From assembly GCA_023441625.1 (NCBI GenBank), contig JAEZOA010000133.1, positions 1 through 20,061 of the forward strand: a DNA stretch of 20,061 nucleotides. The letters are read 5' to 3'. The stretch's first letter is position 1. Each line of letters starts with the position of its first letter. Positions 5,420 to 13,892 of the stretch are shown one piece after another. The translations under genes and the position numbers were made by a program. The DNA is from Bacillota bacterium. GTDB lineage: Bacteria; Bacillota; Clostridia; Acetivibrionales; DSM-1351. A model generated the notes under the pieces. It saw only the letters and a program-made list of their open reading frames with translations. It had not been told where the DNA came from and ran no database searches.

Positions 5420-7159
5420 TTACTGAGTATTTTCATATTGGCTATAATAAAGTTTATGGTAAAACCCACCCTTGCTAAGAAGCTGTTCGTGGCTACCCTG
5501 TTCTACTATTTTACCATCACTTAGTACCAGAATCAAATCTGCCTCTCTTATAGTAGAAAGCCTATGTGCAATAATAAAGCTAGTTCTTCCTTCCATCATC
5601 TTTAAAAAGGCCTTCTGAATATTTAATTCTGTTCTAGTATCTACACTACTTGTTGCCTCATCGAGTATAAGCATTGAAGGGATTACCAGCATTACTCTGG
5701 CAATTGTCAGCAGTTGCCTCTGTCCCTGAGATAAATTACCCCCACCCTCAGTCAGTTCTGTGTCATAGCCCTTTGGAAGCCTTTTTATAAAACTATGTGC
5801 ATTTGCTGCTTTAGCCGCTTGCACTATTTCTTCATCTGTTGCGTCCGTTTTTCCATATGCTATGTTATCCCTAATAGTCCCTATGAAAAGCCAGGTATCC
5901 TGCAAAACCATACCAAAGGATTTTCTTAAGCTGTCCTTTGTAACGTTTTTAATATTTTTGTCATCAATAAATATATTCCCACTGTTTACGTCATAAAAAC
6001 GCATAAGTAAATTTACTAAAGTAGTTTTACCAGCTCCAGTCGGACCTACTATTGCAATTCTAGTGCCTTTTTTTACATTAAGACTAAAACTCTTAATCAG
6101 CGGCATATCAGGTACATATGAAAATGAAACATCATTAAAGCTTACATTACCGTCTTCGACAACTAGTTCAATATCATCACCATTCTGTTGTTCCTCGGTT
6201 TTAGTATCTAATATAGCAAATACCCTTTTTGCCGAGGCTATTGCTGTTTGTATCTGTGTTGTGACACTTGTAATGTTATTTATTGGTTGTGAAAAATATG
6301 TTGAGTATGTCAAAAAGCTTGAAATATACCCAATGCTCAATCGACCTGCTAGTGATGCAATGCCACCTGTCATTCCAAGTAAAACATATGTGATATTATT
6401 TACTAAACGGGTTGAAGGATTTACTAGGGAAGAATAAAACTGTGCCAATCTACCACTTTTGTATAACCTATTATTTATTTCTTCAAATTTATTCTGTGAT
6501 CGCTCTTCATAGTTAAAGGCCTTAACTACATTCTGATTGCCAATTATTTCTTCTATATAACCATTTAACTCTCCATTTAGCTTTGATTGCTCCTTAAACA
6601 TCCTAGAGGATCTTTTTGTTATAAATGAAGCAATAACAAAGGTAATAGGTGTCATTACAATTACCACAATCGTTATAACTGGGTTAAGTATAAACATAAA
6701 TACCAATGAACCTACTATGGATATAATACCTGTTACAAATTGTGTAACTGATTGAAAAATGCCCTCAGATATATTTTCAATATCATTAGTAAGTCTAACC
6801 ATTATATCACCATGAGGATTACTATCAAAAAACTTTAAAGGCATTTTAGATATATGTGTAAAAACATCCTGCCTAAGTTCTTCAACTGTTCTATTTGATA
6901 ATTTACTTGTAAGCACCTGTAAGCTCCATTGAAAAATAGAACTTATACAATATAATCCAATTATTATCAAAGCAAAGTATTTGACTTGACCAAAATTCAC
7001 ATTGCCCTCATCTATAATGTTGTCAACACCCTTTCCTATAATAAATGGTCCAACAATCATAAGTATATTACTAAAGGCAGCACAGATTAATGCACCAAAA
7101 ACATATATCTTATTCCTTATAATATATTTAGCAAGGCGTTTTATCACATGACTTTTCAC
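5420..7159 (-). CDS. ABC exporter half-transporter with canonical ATP site (partner B)
   Basis: A 579-aa half-transporter: a six-helix type IV/ABC_membrane domain (about 10-305) followed by a nucleotide-binding domain (about 335-575). The motifs are intact: Walker A GPTGAGKTT (372-380), Q-loop LQDTW (419-423), Walker B LILDE with catalytic E501, and switch histidine H532 in AHRLST. The signature is LSQGQ (476-480), the variant found in the consensus-site member of heterodimeric exporters (LmrCD, BmrCD, TM287/288 type). The start overlaps the upstream gene's stop by 4 bp (7156-7159), so translation is coupled. Together the two proteins should form an inner-leaflet drug, lipid or peptide exporter. 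The substrate cannot be deduced. Confidence 0.94.
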   Translation of the reverse strand: MKSHVIKRLAKYIIRNKIYVFGALICAAFSNILMIVGPFIIGKGVDNIIDEGNVNFGQVKYFALIIIGLYCISSIFQWSLQVLTSKLSNRTVEELRQDVFTHISKMPLKFFDSNPHGDIMVRLTNDIENISEGIFQSVTQFVTGIISIVGSLVFMFILNPVITIVVIVMTPITFVIASFITKRSSRMFKEQSKLNGELNGYIEEIIGNQNVVKAFNYEERSQNKFEEINNRLYKSGRLAQFYSSLVNPSTRLVNNITYVLLGMTGGIASLAGRLSIGYISSFLTYSTYFSQPINNITSVTTQIQTAIASAKRVFAILDTKTEEQQNGDDIELVVEDGNVSFNDVSFSYVPDMPLIKSFSLNVKKGTRIAIVGPTGAGKTTLVNLLMRFYDVNSGNIFIDDKNIKNVTKDSLRKSFGMVLQDTWLFIGTIRDNIAYGKTDATDEEIVQAAKAANAHSFIKRLPKGYDTELTEGGGNLSQGQRQLLTIARVMLVIPSMLILDEATSSVDTRTELNIQKAFLKMMEGRTSFIIAHRLSTIREADLILVLSDGKIVEQGSHEQLLSKGGFYHKLYYSQYENTQ

Positions 7160-8925
7160 TTGTGCTCCTCCCTTGTTTCATCCTGGGAATTACATATTTC
7201 CTGATACACAGGACAATTTTCAAATAGATAATCATTTTTACCTATACCTACAATTTCTCCATCGTCGAGAACTACTATCAAATCTGCATTTCTTATAGTG
7301 GTCACTCTTTGTGTAACCATAATTACAGTCAGTTCGGTTAGACTCTCCTTAAGTTGTCTTCTAAATGCTGCCTCCGTTGCAAAATCTAAGGCACTTGTGC
7401 TATCATCAAGAATTAGAATATCTGGCTTTTTTACCACAGCACGAGCAATTGCAAGTCTTTGCTTTTGTCCACCTGAGAGATTTGCTCCCTTCTGCTCTAC
7501 TATTGACTCAAAGCGTCCTGCTTTCTTATCAATAAACTCATAAGCCTGTGCTATTTTTGTGGCAGAAACAATATCTTCATGAGATGCATTTTCATTTCCC
7601 CATTTTAGGTTGTCCTCAATTGTACCAGAAAACAAAATTGACTTTTGAGGTACTAAGCCTATTTTATCACGAAGCTGGCTCTGTTTCTGAGCTTTTACAT
7701 CTATGCCATCTACATATACAGAACCCTCAGTTGCATCATAATAACGAGCAATTAAATTTATTAGTGTTGATTTTCCTGAACCAGTTGAGCCAATGATTCC
7801 AACCATTTGCCCTCGTTGAATCTCTAATGTAATTTCTTTTAGAGTATATTCTGATGAGCCTTCATATGAGAAATTAACATTTTTAAATTCTATAATTGGC
7901 GTTTTACTATCAATCTTATCGGATGCTGTAACCTTTCCATCAACATTGCCATTCTCCATAATAGATAACTCGTCTACAATGGAGGGCTCTGTTTCGAGTA
8001 TTTCATTCACCCTATTAGCTGATGCCGCTGCCTTTGTAAAGGTTACAACTAAATTTGCAAAAACAATTAATGCTGACAGTATCATATTTACATAGTTAAT
8101 ATAAGCAATAATTTCACCCTGAGTCATACTGCCCTCATATACCTGTATTCCACCAAACCAAAGTATTGCAGCAATTCCTAAATTTACAATAACAGTAGTT
8201 GCAGGATTTAAAAGTGCAGATACTCGTCCAACACTTATAGCAGCCTCCGCGTACTCCTTATTACTCTTTATAAAACGCGCTCTTTCCCTGTCCAAACGTG
8301 CAAAGGCACGGATTACCCTAGCTCCCGACAAATTCTCTCTTATTATAATTGAAAGTGTATCGAGCTTTTTTTGAACAATTTTATAGAGTGGAATTGTACG
8401 GGACATTATAAAATAAATGAATACGGCAAAGAGAGGCATTGTTACCAACAATATCAAAGAAAGCTTTAAATTTATAACCATTGCCATAATTAAGCCACCA
8501 ATGCACAGAAACGGAACACGAACAACAAGTCTTATTAGCATCGCAACAGCGAACTGCAGCTGATTAACATCACTGGTTATTCTATTAATTAGTGATGATG
8601 TACCTAACTTATCAATCTCACTTAGCGAAAAGCTTTGAATTCTTTTGAAAAGTATATTTCTCATCGTAGTTCCAAAACCCTGTGATGCTATTGAAGCATA
8701 ATATTGACACACATAGGCCGAACCTGCTCCAATAATCGCTATTACTATCATTAGCATGCCCATCGTATAAATATAAGAGGGATTGTTAGCTTTAACTCCA
8801 TTATCAATTAATTTTGCCATTAGAAGTGGAATTAGTAACTCTAGAATTGCCTCAAATAACTTGAAAGCAGGTCCTAGAGTAACTTGTTTTATGTATGGCT
8901 TTAAGTATTTAACTAGCTTGAACAA
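7156..8925 (-). CDS. ABC exporter half-transporter with degenerate ATP site (partner A)
   Basis: A 589-aa half-transporter: a transmembrane domain (about 15-310) and an NBD (about 345-585). Walker A GSTGSGKST (379-387) and signature LSGGQ (483-487) are canonical. However, the catalytic glutamate after Walker B is aspartate (LILDD, D508) and the switch histidine is glutamine (TQR, Q539). These substitutions define the non-hydrolysing site of heterodimeric exporters, so this is the asymmetric partner of the downstream gene. The start is TTG at 8925, supported by GGGAGGAAG about 7 bases upstream. A promoter with TTGTAA/TATACT-like boxes lies at 8967-8995. It is first in an operon with its partner, and possibly with the helical protein at 4538-5335. 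Confidence 0.94.
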   Translation of the reverse strand: MFKLVKYLKPYIKQVTLGPAFKLFEAILELLIPLLMAKLIDNGVKANNPSYIYTMGMLMIVIAIIGAGSAYVCQYYASIASQGFGTTMRNILFKRIQSFSLSEIDKLGTSSLINRITSDVNQLQFAVAMLIRLVVRVPFLCIGGLIMAMVINLKLSLILLVTMPLFAVFIYFIMSRTIPLYKIVQKKLDTLSIIIRENLSGARVIRAFARLDRERARFIKSNKEYAEAAISVGRVSALLNPATTVIVNLGIAAILWFGGIQVYEGSMTQGEIIAYINYVNMILSALIVFANLVVTFTKAAASANRVNEILETEPSIVDELSIMENGNVDGKVTASDKIDSKTPIIEFKNVNFSYEGSSEYTLKEITLEIQRGQMVGIIGSTGSGKSTLINLIARYYDATEGSVYVDGIDVKAQKQSQLRDKIGLVPQKSILFSGTIEDNLKWGNENASHEDIVSATKIAQAYEFIDKKAGRFESIVEQKGANLSGGQKQRLAIARAVVKKPDILILDDSTSALDFATEAAFRRQLKESLTELTVIMVTQRVTTIRNADLIVVLDDGEIVGIGKNDYLFENCPVYQEICNSQDETREEHK

Positions 8926-8966
8926 GAAAACTTCCTCCCGTGTTTGTTTAAAATACAGCTTAGACT

Positions 8967-8995
8967 AGTATAACAAAAAATGTTGAACTTTGTAA
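8967..8995 (-). promoter_or_regulatory. Probable promoter of the ABC exporter operon
   Basis: On the minus strand TTACAA (plus 8990-8995) and TATACT (plus 8967-8972) are separated by 17 bp, about 42 bp upstream of the TTG start at 8925. Each box has one or two mismatches to the sigma-A consensus. Confidence 0.55.
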
Positions 8996-9022
8996 CAAAA
9001 CAGAACCATTTTATATTATTTA

Positions 9023-10483
9023 TTAAAGCAAGGGTGATAGCAATCTAAATATATTCTCCTGCAGCTTTGAAAATGCACTTCTATTTATAAATTGATCCTT
9101 TGTAATTAAAGTACATACTTTTAAATCTTTGTTAAATATTTGTGCACACCTTTGCGAAATTTCCTTTCCATACATAAAAGCATTTATTTCAAAATTTAAT
9201 GAAAAGCTTCTCATATCAATATTAGCTGTTCCTACAGCACAGCAAACATCATCAATCACCATCATTTTTGCATGTAGAAATCCAGGATACAAATATACTT
9301 TAATCCCATAGTCTATTACATCCGCCACAAAGGACATTGTAACCTTATAAACTAATGGTTTATCAGGTATTTCAGGTATTTGAATAATGACATCAACTCC
9401 TGATATAGCCGCATTTTGGAGAGCCTCTAAAAACGAACTATCTGGTACAAAGTAGGGTGTTTGAATATATATATATTTCTTGGCGGAATTTACCATTTTG
9501 ATTAAGCAGCGCTTTATCTCTTCTCCATTTGTATCAGGTCCGCTCGATACTATCTGAACTGGTGTATCGCCCTCTCTGTTTTTATTAATTGGCATAAAAT
9601 ATTTTTCAGCATCACTAAGCTTCACATCCGTCTTTGAGGCATAGAGCCAATCTTCCAAGAATCTTAGCTGTAAGCTGTGTACACAACTTCCTACAATTTT
9701 CAAATGAGTGTCTCTCCAAGGAGAAGTCCTTGAATCTAAACCAAGATATTCATCACCTATATTAATTCCACCTAAAAAACCCTTTTCGCCATCTATAACA
9801 ACAATTTTCCGATGATTTCTATAGTTTACTCTCAAATAATTTGTAAAGGTATTTGAGAAAAAGCTTTTAACCTCACCACCATTATCAATAATTGCCTTAT
9901 ATGCCCTAAATGGGAATAAAAGATTAGATCCATGATCAAATAATACTCTAACCTCTATACCCTCTTTTGCTTTTGTAGCTAATGCATTTATAATTTTTTT
10001 ACCTATGTTATCATTTTGAATTATGAAATATGATATGTGAATTGATGATTTTGCTTTTTCAATATCTTGTAAAAGCTCCCTATACTTATCCTCTGCACTA
10101 GTAAATATAGTAACTTTATTATCATTTGTAAATGTACTTTTTGAGGAATTGATATTAAATTTAATTATTTGTTTTATATCCTCGCTATATGCCTCTCTAA
10201 AAATAGTTTCATCATAACAAGCAAAATCTAAGGTCTTCTGCAACTGCTGGCAATATTGTCTATCCTTATCACATTTTATAAGAAATTTTCTTTTTTTAAA
10301 ATGAAAGGTTCTTCCAAAAATCAAGTATACTATGAAACCAACTATAGGCAATAGGGCTAGTGTTAAAACCCAGCTCAAGGCATTAACAGGCTTTTTTCTT
10401 TCAATAAAAACAGCAGTGATTATGAATATGATATTTATAACAATAATAGTTGTTGAAATAATTGAATATATATTATTATCCAT
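9023..10483 (-). CDS. cls: Cardiolipin synthase (phospholipase D superfamily)
   Basis: A 486-aa membrane-anchored enzyme that joins two phosphatidylglycerols to give cardiolipin plus glycerol. Two N-terminal transmembrane helices (about 8-27 and 36-58) are followed by two PLD domains, each with an HxKxxxxD motif: H224/K226/D231 in HRKIVVID and H404/K406/D411 in HAKMMVID. Length and architecture fit bacterial ClsA-type enzymes (about 480-515 aa). The ATG start follows GGAGTG about 5 bases upstream and lies 28 bp after the recO stop, so it is probably the last gene of the long minus-strand operon. No clear terminator hairpin was found between its stop and the promoter at 8995. Confidence 0.95.
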   Translation of the reverse strand: MDNNIYSIISTTIIVINIIFIITAVFIERKKPVNALSWVLTLALLPIVGFIVYLIFGRTFHFKKRKFLIKCDKDRQYCQQLQKTLDFACYDETIFREAYSEDIKQIIKFNINSSKSTFTNDNKVTIFTSAEDKYRELLQDIEKAKSSIHISYFIIQNDNIGKKIINALATKAKEGIEVRVLFDHGSNLLFPFRAYKAIIDNGGEVKSFFSNTFTNYLRVNYRNHRKIVVIDGEKGFLGGINIGDEYLGLDSRTSPWRDTHLKIVGSCVHSLQLRFLEDWLYASKTDVKLSDAEKYFMPINKNREGDTPVQIVSSGPDTNGEEIKRCLIKMVNSAKKYIYIQTPYFVPDSSFLEALQNAAISGVDVIIQIPEIPDKPLVYKVTMSFVADVIDYGIKVYLYPGFLHAKMMVIDDVCCAVGTANIDMRSFSLNFEINAFMYGKEISQRCAQIFNKDLKVCTLITKDQFINRSAFSKLQENIFRLLSPLL

Positions 10484-10511
10484 TGGTCACTCCATTTTAT
10501 ATCTTTATATA

Positions 10512-11255
10512 TTACTTTAAGCTTTTTAAATAGTCTAGCTTATTATAAGTCTTACCCAGATGCTCCTTTATGTATTTTTTTGATATTAAGCTCAGTTCCC
10601 TGATTGAATCCTCTGAAAGTGAAAAATTGTATAGTCTTTGGGGATTTATACACATTATGTATTTTAATGCCTTAACCGTCCCAGGAAGAAGTGGAATTAC
10701 TCTTCCTTGTTTGTTAACACATTGACTACATACCAGTCCTGAGCTATCTAAATTAAAATACATGTTTTCATCATCTGTCCTAGAACAGTTCAGACAGCTA
10801 ATAACATGTGGCTCATAGCCCAGCAAAGACATAAATCTAAGCTCAAAAACTCTAGTAATAAGATCTAATGAACGGTTTGTTTTTGCAATCACATAAAACG
10901 TGTTTAATAGAAGTTGAAGAATACTTTCAGATGGTTCTCCCTCCTGTACATTATCGGTTATTAATTCTAAAATATGAGAACAGTGGGTAAGCTTTACGAT
11001 ATCACTTCTGATTTCATAATTTGGTTCTATAACCTCACAGCTAGACATATTATAGAGTTCTTTACCCTTAAACAGCATATAATTACTATAACAAAGCAGC
11101 TGAGTGCCAGAGCTCAATGAATTTTTGGAACGTCTGGCATTCTTAGCTGCTATAGATATCTTTCCTTCTTCAGCAGTAAGAACTGTAATTATCTTATCTG
11201 CCTCACCAGTTTTTACTTCTTTTATAACTATTCCTTTGTAGTTTACATAACCCAT
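10512..11255 (-). CDS. recO: DNA repair protein RecO
   Basis: A 247-aa cytoplasmic recombination mediator. It anneals strands and loads RecA onto SSB-coated DNA with RecR. The N-terminal OB-fold (about 1-80) opens with GIVIKEVKTGEADKIITVLT. The helical core contains a four-cysteine zinc site, CxxC at 154/157 and CxxC at 176/179. The start is taken as ATG at 11255 (MGYVNYKG) because family homology begins there and GGTGG sits 6 bases upstream. The frame can be extended by 7 codons to a TTG at 11276, which lacks a good site. It lies next to era and yqzL, as in Bacillus, and is followed by cls after 28 bp. Confidence 0.95.
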   Translation of the reverse strand: MGYVNYKGIVIKEVKTGEADKIITVLTAEEGKISIAAKNARRSKNSLSSGTQLLCYSNYMLFKGKELYNMSSCEVIEPNYEIRSDIVKLTHCSHILELITDNVQEGEPSESILQLLLNTFYVIAKTNRSLDLITRVFELRFMSLLGYEPHVISCLNCSRTDDENMYFNLDSSGLVCSQCVNKQGRVIPLLPGTVKALKYIMCINPQRLYNFSLSEDSIRELSLISKKYIKEHLGKTYNKLDYLKSLK

Positions 11256-11348
11256 TACATACCACCATGTCCTCAATGCGAAACTTTAACTTGTGCCTAG
11301 TGACATCATAAATGCAAGCCTGGTGCCAAATTGGAACAAAAATTATTG

Positions 11349-11483
11349 CTAAATTTTTATTTCTTCTTCAATGACATTCTCTGTTTTTTCAGTTCTGTAC
11401 TTTTCCTCAATTTCCTTCATTAGTACATAAGAATCAACACTACCAGTTGATTTAAAAACATTCCATACGAAATCTACTAGCAT
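11349..11483 (-). CDS. yqzL: YqzL family small protein
   Basis: A 44-aa reading frame that fits the YqzL family found between era and recO in Bacillus and many Firmicutes. The N-terminus MLVDFVWNVFKSTGSVDSY, followed by a leucine- and lysine-containing stretch with acidic residues, follows the family pattern (x-WNVFxxTGxxDxYLxxKE). The remainder is a charged helix ending in EEEIKI. The start is ATG at 11483 with AGGGGG about 10 bases upstream. The function is unknown. Its conserved place in the era-recO interval suggests co-expression with those genes. Recognition rests on both motif and position, which agree. Confidence 0.85.
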   Translation of the reverse strand: MLVDFVWNVFKSTGSVDSYVLMKEIEEKYRTEKTENVIEEEIKI

Positions 11484-11496
11484 AAATGTCAGCCCC

Positions 11497-11540
11497 CTTA
11501 GCTTAATTTGATATATATATTTTCTCTCAAAAAAGCTAAG
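11497..11540 (-). promoter_or_regulatory. Hairpin adjoining the yqzL ribosome binding site
   Basis: CTTAGCTT (11497-11504) pairs with AAGCTAAG (11533-11540), and TTTG/CAAA pairs add inside. On the minus-strand transcript the 3' arm runs straight into the GGGGG of the yqzL ribosome binding site. It has no T-run, so it is not a typical terminator. A role in translation control or RNA processing is speculative. Confidence 0.35.
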
Positions 11541-11583
11541 AGTATACGAAATAAATAATTATATTACTGGCATCCTATTCCAA

Positions 11584-12477
11584 TTACTTGTTTTTTTGAT
11601 AACCAAGATTTTTTAGCATGTTATTATTATTTCGCCAATCGGGCTTTATTTTTACCCAAAGCTCCAAAAAAACCTTTGTGTCTAGGAGCTTTTCAATTTC
11701 ATACCTAGCAGCCGACCCAATTTTCTTAAGCATTTTACCTTGTTTTCCAATAATTATACCCTTGTGAGAATCTCTTTCACAAAAAATAGTTGCTTGTATG
11801 CTAATAAGTCCATCTTCTCTTTCTTTAAAGGAACTAACCTCAACTCCAACGCCATGTGGAACTTCATCATCAAGATTTAGAAGTAGCTTTTCTCTTATCA
11901 TCTCAGCTGCAATTACTTTCTCTGGTTGATCAGTCAAGGTATCATCTGGGAAAAACTTGTCCCCATCAGGTATATATTTTAGAGCTTCTTTTAAAATGAT
12001 ATCTGTTCCATCATTTTTTAATGCTGATATAGGAATAATAGCCTTAAAATCCATCATTTCGCTGTATCTAGAAATGACAGAGAACAGCTTTTCCTTCTCT
12101 ACTATATCTACCTTGTTCAAAATAAGAAATATTGGTGTATTCACCTGTTTTAGCTGTTCTATAATGCTAATATCCAGATTCTCAGGCTGAGAATTTGCTT
12201 CTACTAAGAAAAGAATTAAATCAACTTCCTTAATTGTTTCAGTAGCAACATTTACCATATACTCTCCAAGCTTTGTCCTTGGCTTGTGAATACCAGGTGT
12301 GTCAATAAGTACAAGCTGACACTCATCATTTGTAATTACGGCTCTGATAGTATTTCTTGTTGTCTGTGGTTTATTTGACATTATTGCTATTTTTACACCA
12401 GTTAGTGTATTCAAAAGAGTAGATTTACCAACATTTGGTTTGCCTATTACAGATATAAACCCCGATTTATATGCCAT
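11584..12477 (-). CDS. era: GTPase Era, 16S rRNA-binding ribosome assembly factor
   Basis: A 297-aa GTPase that binds the 3' end of 16S rRNA during 30S maturation. GTPase motifs are G1 GKPNVGKS (12-19), the conserved NKPQTTR switch (35-41), G3 DTPG (59-62), G4 NKVD (121-124) and G5 SAL (151-153). The C-terminal KH domain (about 200-285) has GxxG as GKQG (243-246) and ends in the family-typical LWVKIKPDWRN. Length is normal (about 295-305 aa). The ATG follows GGAGG at about 9 bases. It lies 59 bp downstream of cdd and upstream of yqzL/recO on the same strand. Era and YbeY, both acting on 16S rRNA, are encoded in one transcription unit. Confidence 0.98.
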   Translation of the reverse strand: MAYKSGFISVIGKPNVGKSTLLNTLTGVKIAIMSNKPQTTRNTIRAVITNDECQLVLIDTPGIHKPRTKLGEYMVNVATETIKEVDLILFLVEANSQPENLDISIIEQLKQVNTPIFLILNKVDIVEKEKLFSVISRYSEMMDFKAIIPISALKNDGTDIILKEALKYIPDGDKFFPDDTLTDQPEKVIAAEMIREKLLLNLDDEVPHGVGVEVSSFKEREDGLISIQATIFCERDSHKGIIIGKQGKMLKKIGSAARYEIEKLLDTKVFLELWVKIKPDWRNNNNMLKNLGYQKNK

Positions 12478-12536
12478 TTTTTTTATTCCTCCATATGCTT
12501 TGGTTTTTTACAGTTAATATTATAGTACTTGCATTA

Positions 12537-12926
12537 TTAAAAACTTCTAAATGCATTTGGTAGCATGTCCCCCAAACGAATTATCTTAAATTCCCCATTC
12601 TTTTTTGTGCTTATAATTTCCATATTATCATCTGCAAATTCAGCCATTACCTGCCTGCAAATACCACATGGATAAATATAATCAATATCATCACTAACAA
12701 TAGCAATTTTCTCAATAGCTATCTTCCCTTCTTCAGAAACAGCCTTCCATATCGCTGTTCTTTCAGCGCAATTTGTAGCACCAAATGATGCTATTTCCAC
12801 ATTGCAGCCTGTATAAATATTTCCGGTTTTAGTCAGGAGTGCAGCACCCACTCTAAACTTAGAGTATGGAGTATAAGCTTTATCTATGGCCTTTTGTGCA
12901 CACTCAATAAGTAGTTTATCTGTCAT
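12537..12926 (-). CDS. cdd: Cytidine deaminase
   Basis: A 129-aa cytosolic zinc enzyme that deaminates cytidine and deoxycytidine to uridine and deoxyuridine in pyrimidine salvage. The catalytic zinc site is complete: C53-A-E55 in NCAERTA (E55 the proton shuttle), and C87 and C90 in PCGIC. The substrate loop GCNVEIASFG (40-49) is also present. The size is that of the homotetrameric Bacillus-type enzyme (about 130-136 aa). The ATG start follows GAAGGGG about 7 bases upstream. It sits between dgkA and era, as in Bacillus. Confidence 0.97.
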   Translation of the reverse strand: MTDKLLIECAQKAIDKAYTPYSKFRVGAALLTKTGNIYTGCNVEIASFGATNCAERTAIWKAVSEEGKIAIEKIAIVSDDIDYIYPCGICRQVMAEFADDNMEIISTKKNGEFKIIRLGDMLPNAFRSF

Positions 12927-12978
12927 TTATTTCACCCCTTCGTGTGGTATCATTTGGTTTATGTACAAACTAAACTTA

Positions 12979-13359
12979 TTATATATTTAAAAAATCCATT
13001 ATCTTGTATATAAGCTTTTCACCTAGGATAATGCCTCCGATAACTATGCTAAAAAAAGCAGATACAAAAACAGCCCCCGCAGATACATCCTTAATAATCT
13101 TTGCTCTAGGATGAAAAACATCAACTATGATATCAACCATAACCTCCATAGCTGTGTTAATGAGTTCACAACATATCACTAAAGCTATTGTAAGGCACAG
13201 TATCATTAATTCAGTTCTGCTGACGCCTAGCCATAATGCTAATAAAAAAACAAAGGCAGCGACAGCTAAGTGAATTTTCATATTTCTTTCTTTTGCAAAT
13301 GTGTAGACTATGCCCTGAAACGCATTTTTAAAGCTTTCAATTAGATTTTTGTTTTTCAT
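12979..13359 (-). CDS. dgkA: Diacylglycerol/undecaprenol kinase family protein
   Basis: A 126-aa integral membrane kinase of the prokaryotic DgkA family. In Bacillus the orthologue phosphorylates undecaprenol, feeding the lipid carrier pool for wall synthesis. Three hydrophobic helices are visible (about 32-46, 50-64, 95-115). The signature ELINTAMEVMVD (65-76) carries the catalytic glutamate, followed by HPRAKIIKDVSAGAV (83-97). The ATG start has AGGAG about 8 bases upstream. It is 14 bp downstream of the ybeY stop, so co-transcription is likely. Substrate preference for undecaprenol over diacylglycerol is inferred from Gram-positive relatives, not visible here. Confidence 0.95.
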   Translation of the reverse strand: MKNKNLIESFKNAFQGIVYTFAKERNMKIHLAVAAFVFLLALWLGVSRTELMILCLTIALVICCELINTAMEVMVDIIVDVFHPRAKIIKDVSAGAVFVSAFFSIVIGGIILGEKLIYKIMDFLNI

Positions 13360-13373
13360 ATAAGTACTCCTAA

Positions 13374-13892
13374 TTATTTTTGCCTAGTCAAACCCACTTC
13401 CTTCAAAATAGCCTCTTGCTTTTCTACCATAACCTTTTCTTCAGCTTCCACCATATGGTCATATCCTAATAGATGAAAACAGGAATGAGCTGTCAAAAAA
13501 GCCATCTCTCTTTCAAAACTGTGCCCATATTCTATTGCCTGTCTTTTTGCTGTTTCGGCTGAAATAATTATATCACCTAATATTAATTCATTAAGGTCCA
13601 TGTCATAATCGCCTTCATCCGAAATTAATTCACCATTAACAAACTCTACCATAGGAAAGGATAAAACATCTGTTGGTTTATCAATGCACCTATGTTCTTT
13701 ATTAATCCCTCTTATTTCCTCATCATCTACAATTATTACACTTACCTCGTAGTCCTTATCAAGCTTTTCTGCCTTCATGCACAGATTAATTGTCTTGTTA
13801 ATGATTATATTAATATTCTCATCAATTATTACCTTATCCTGCTCATTTTCAATAATTATCAACCTTTGTTTCCCCATCTTTTCTGCTTTCAT
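13374..13892 (-). CDS. ybeY: Endoribonuclease YbeY (rRNA maturation factor)
   Basis: A zinc-dependent protein needed for 16S rRNA 3' maturation and ribosome quality control. The UPF0054 signature HxxxHxxGxDH is intact as HSCFHLLGYDH (136-146), and LGDIIIS and the TDVLSFP segment (74-80) are also present. The longest frame (172 aa) starts at 13892 and overlaps the end of yqfF by 44 bp, but that ATG has no evident ribosome binding site. An ATG at 13874, or a TTG at 13862 where family homology begins (LIIIEN) with GGGG nine bases upstream, are alternatives. The TTG seems most natural. All choices overlap yqfF, implying translational coupling. Confidence 0.93.
   Translation of the reverse strand: MKAEKMGKQRLIIIENEQDKVIIDENINIIINKTINLCMKAEKLDKDYEVSVIIVDDEEIRGINKEHRCIDKPTDVLSFPMVEFVNGELISDEGDYDMDLNELILGDIIISAETAKRQAIEYGHSFEREMAFLTAHSCFHLLGYDHMVEAEEKVMVEKQEAILKEVGLTRQK

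Noticed and set aside
6063..6437. 124-aa plus-strand frame within the ABC exporter gene
   Set aside because: It is antisense to a well-supported ABC exporter NBD/TMD and has no initiation signals.
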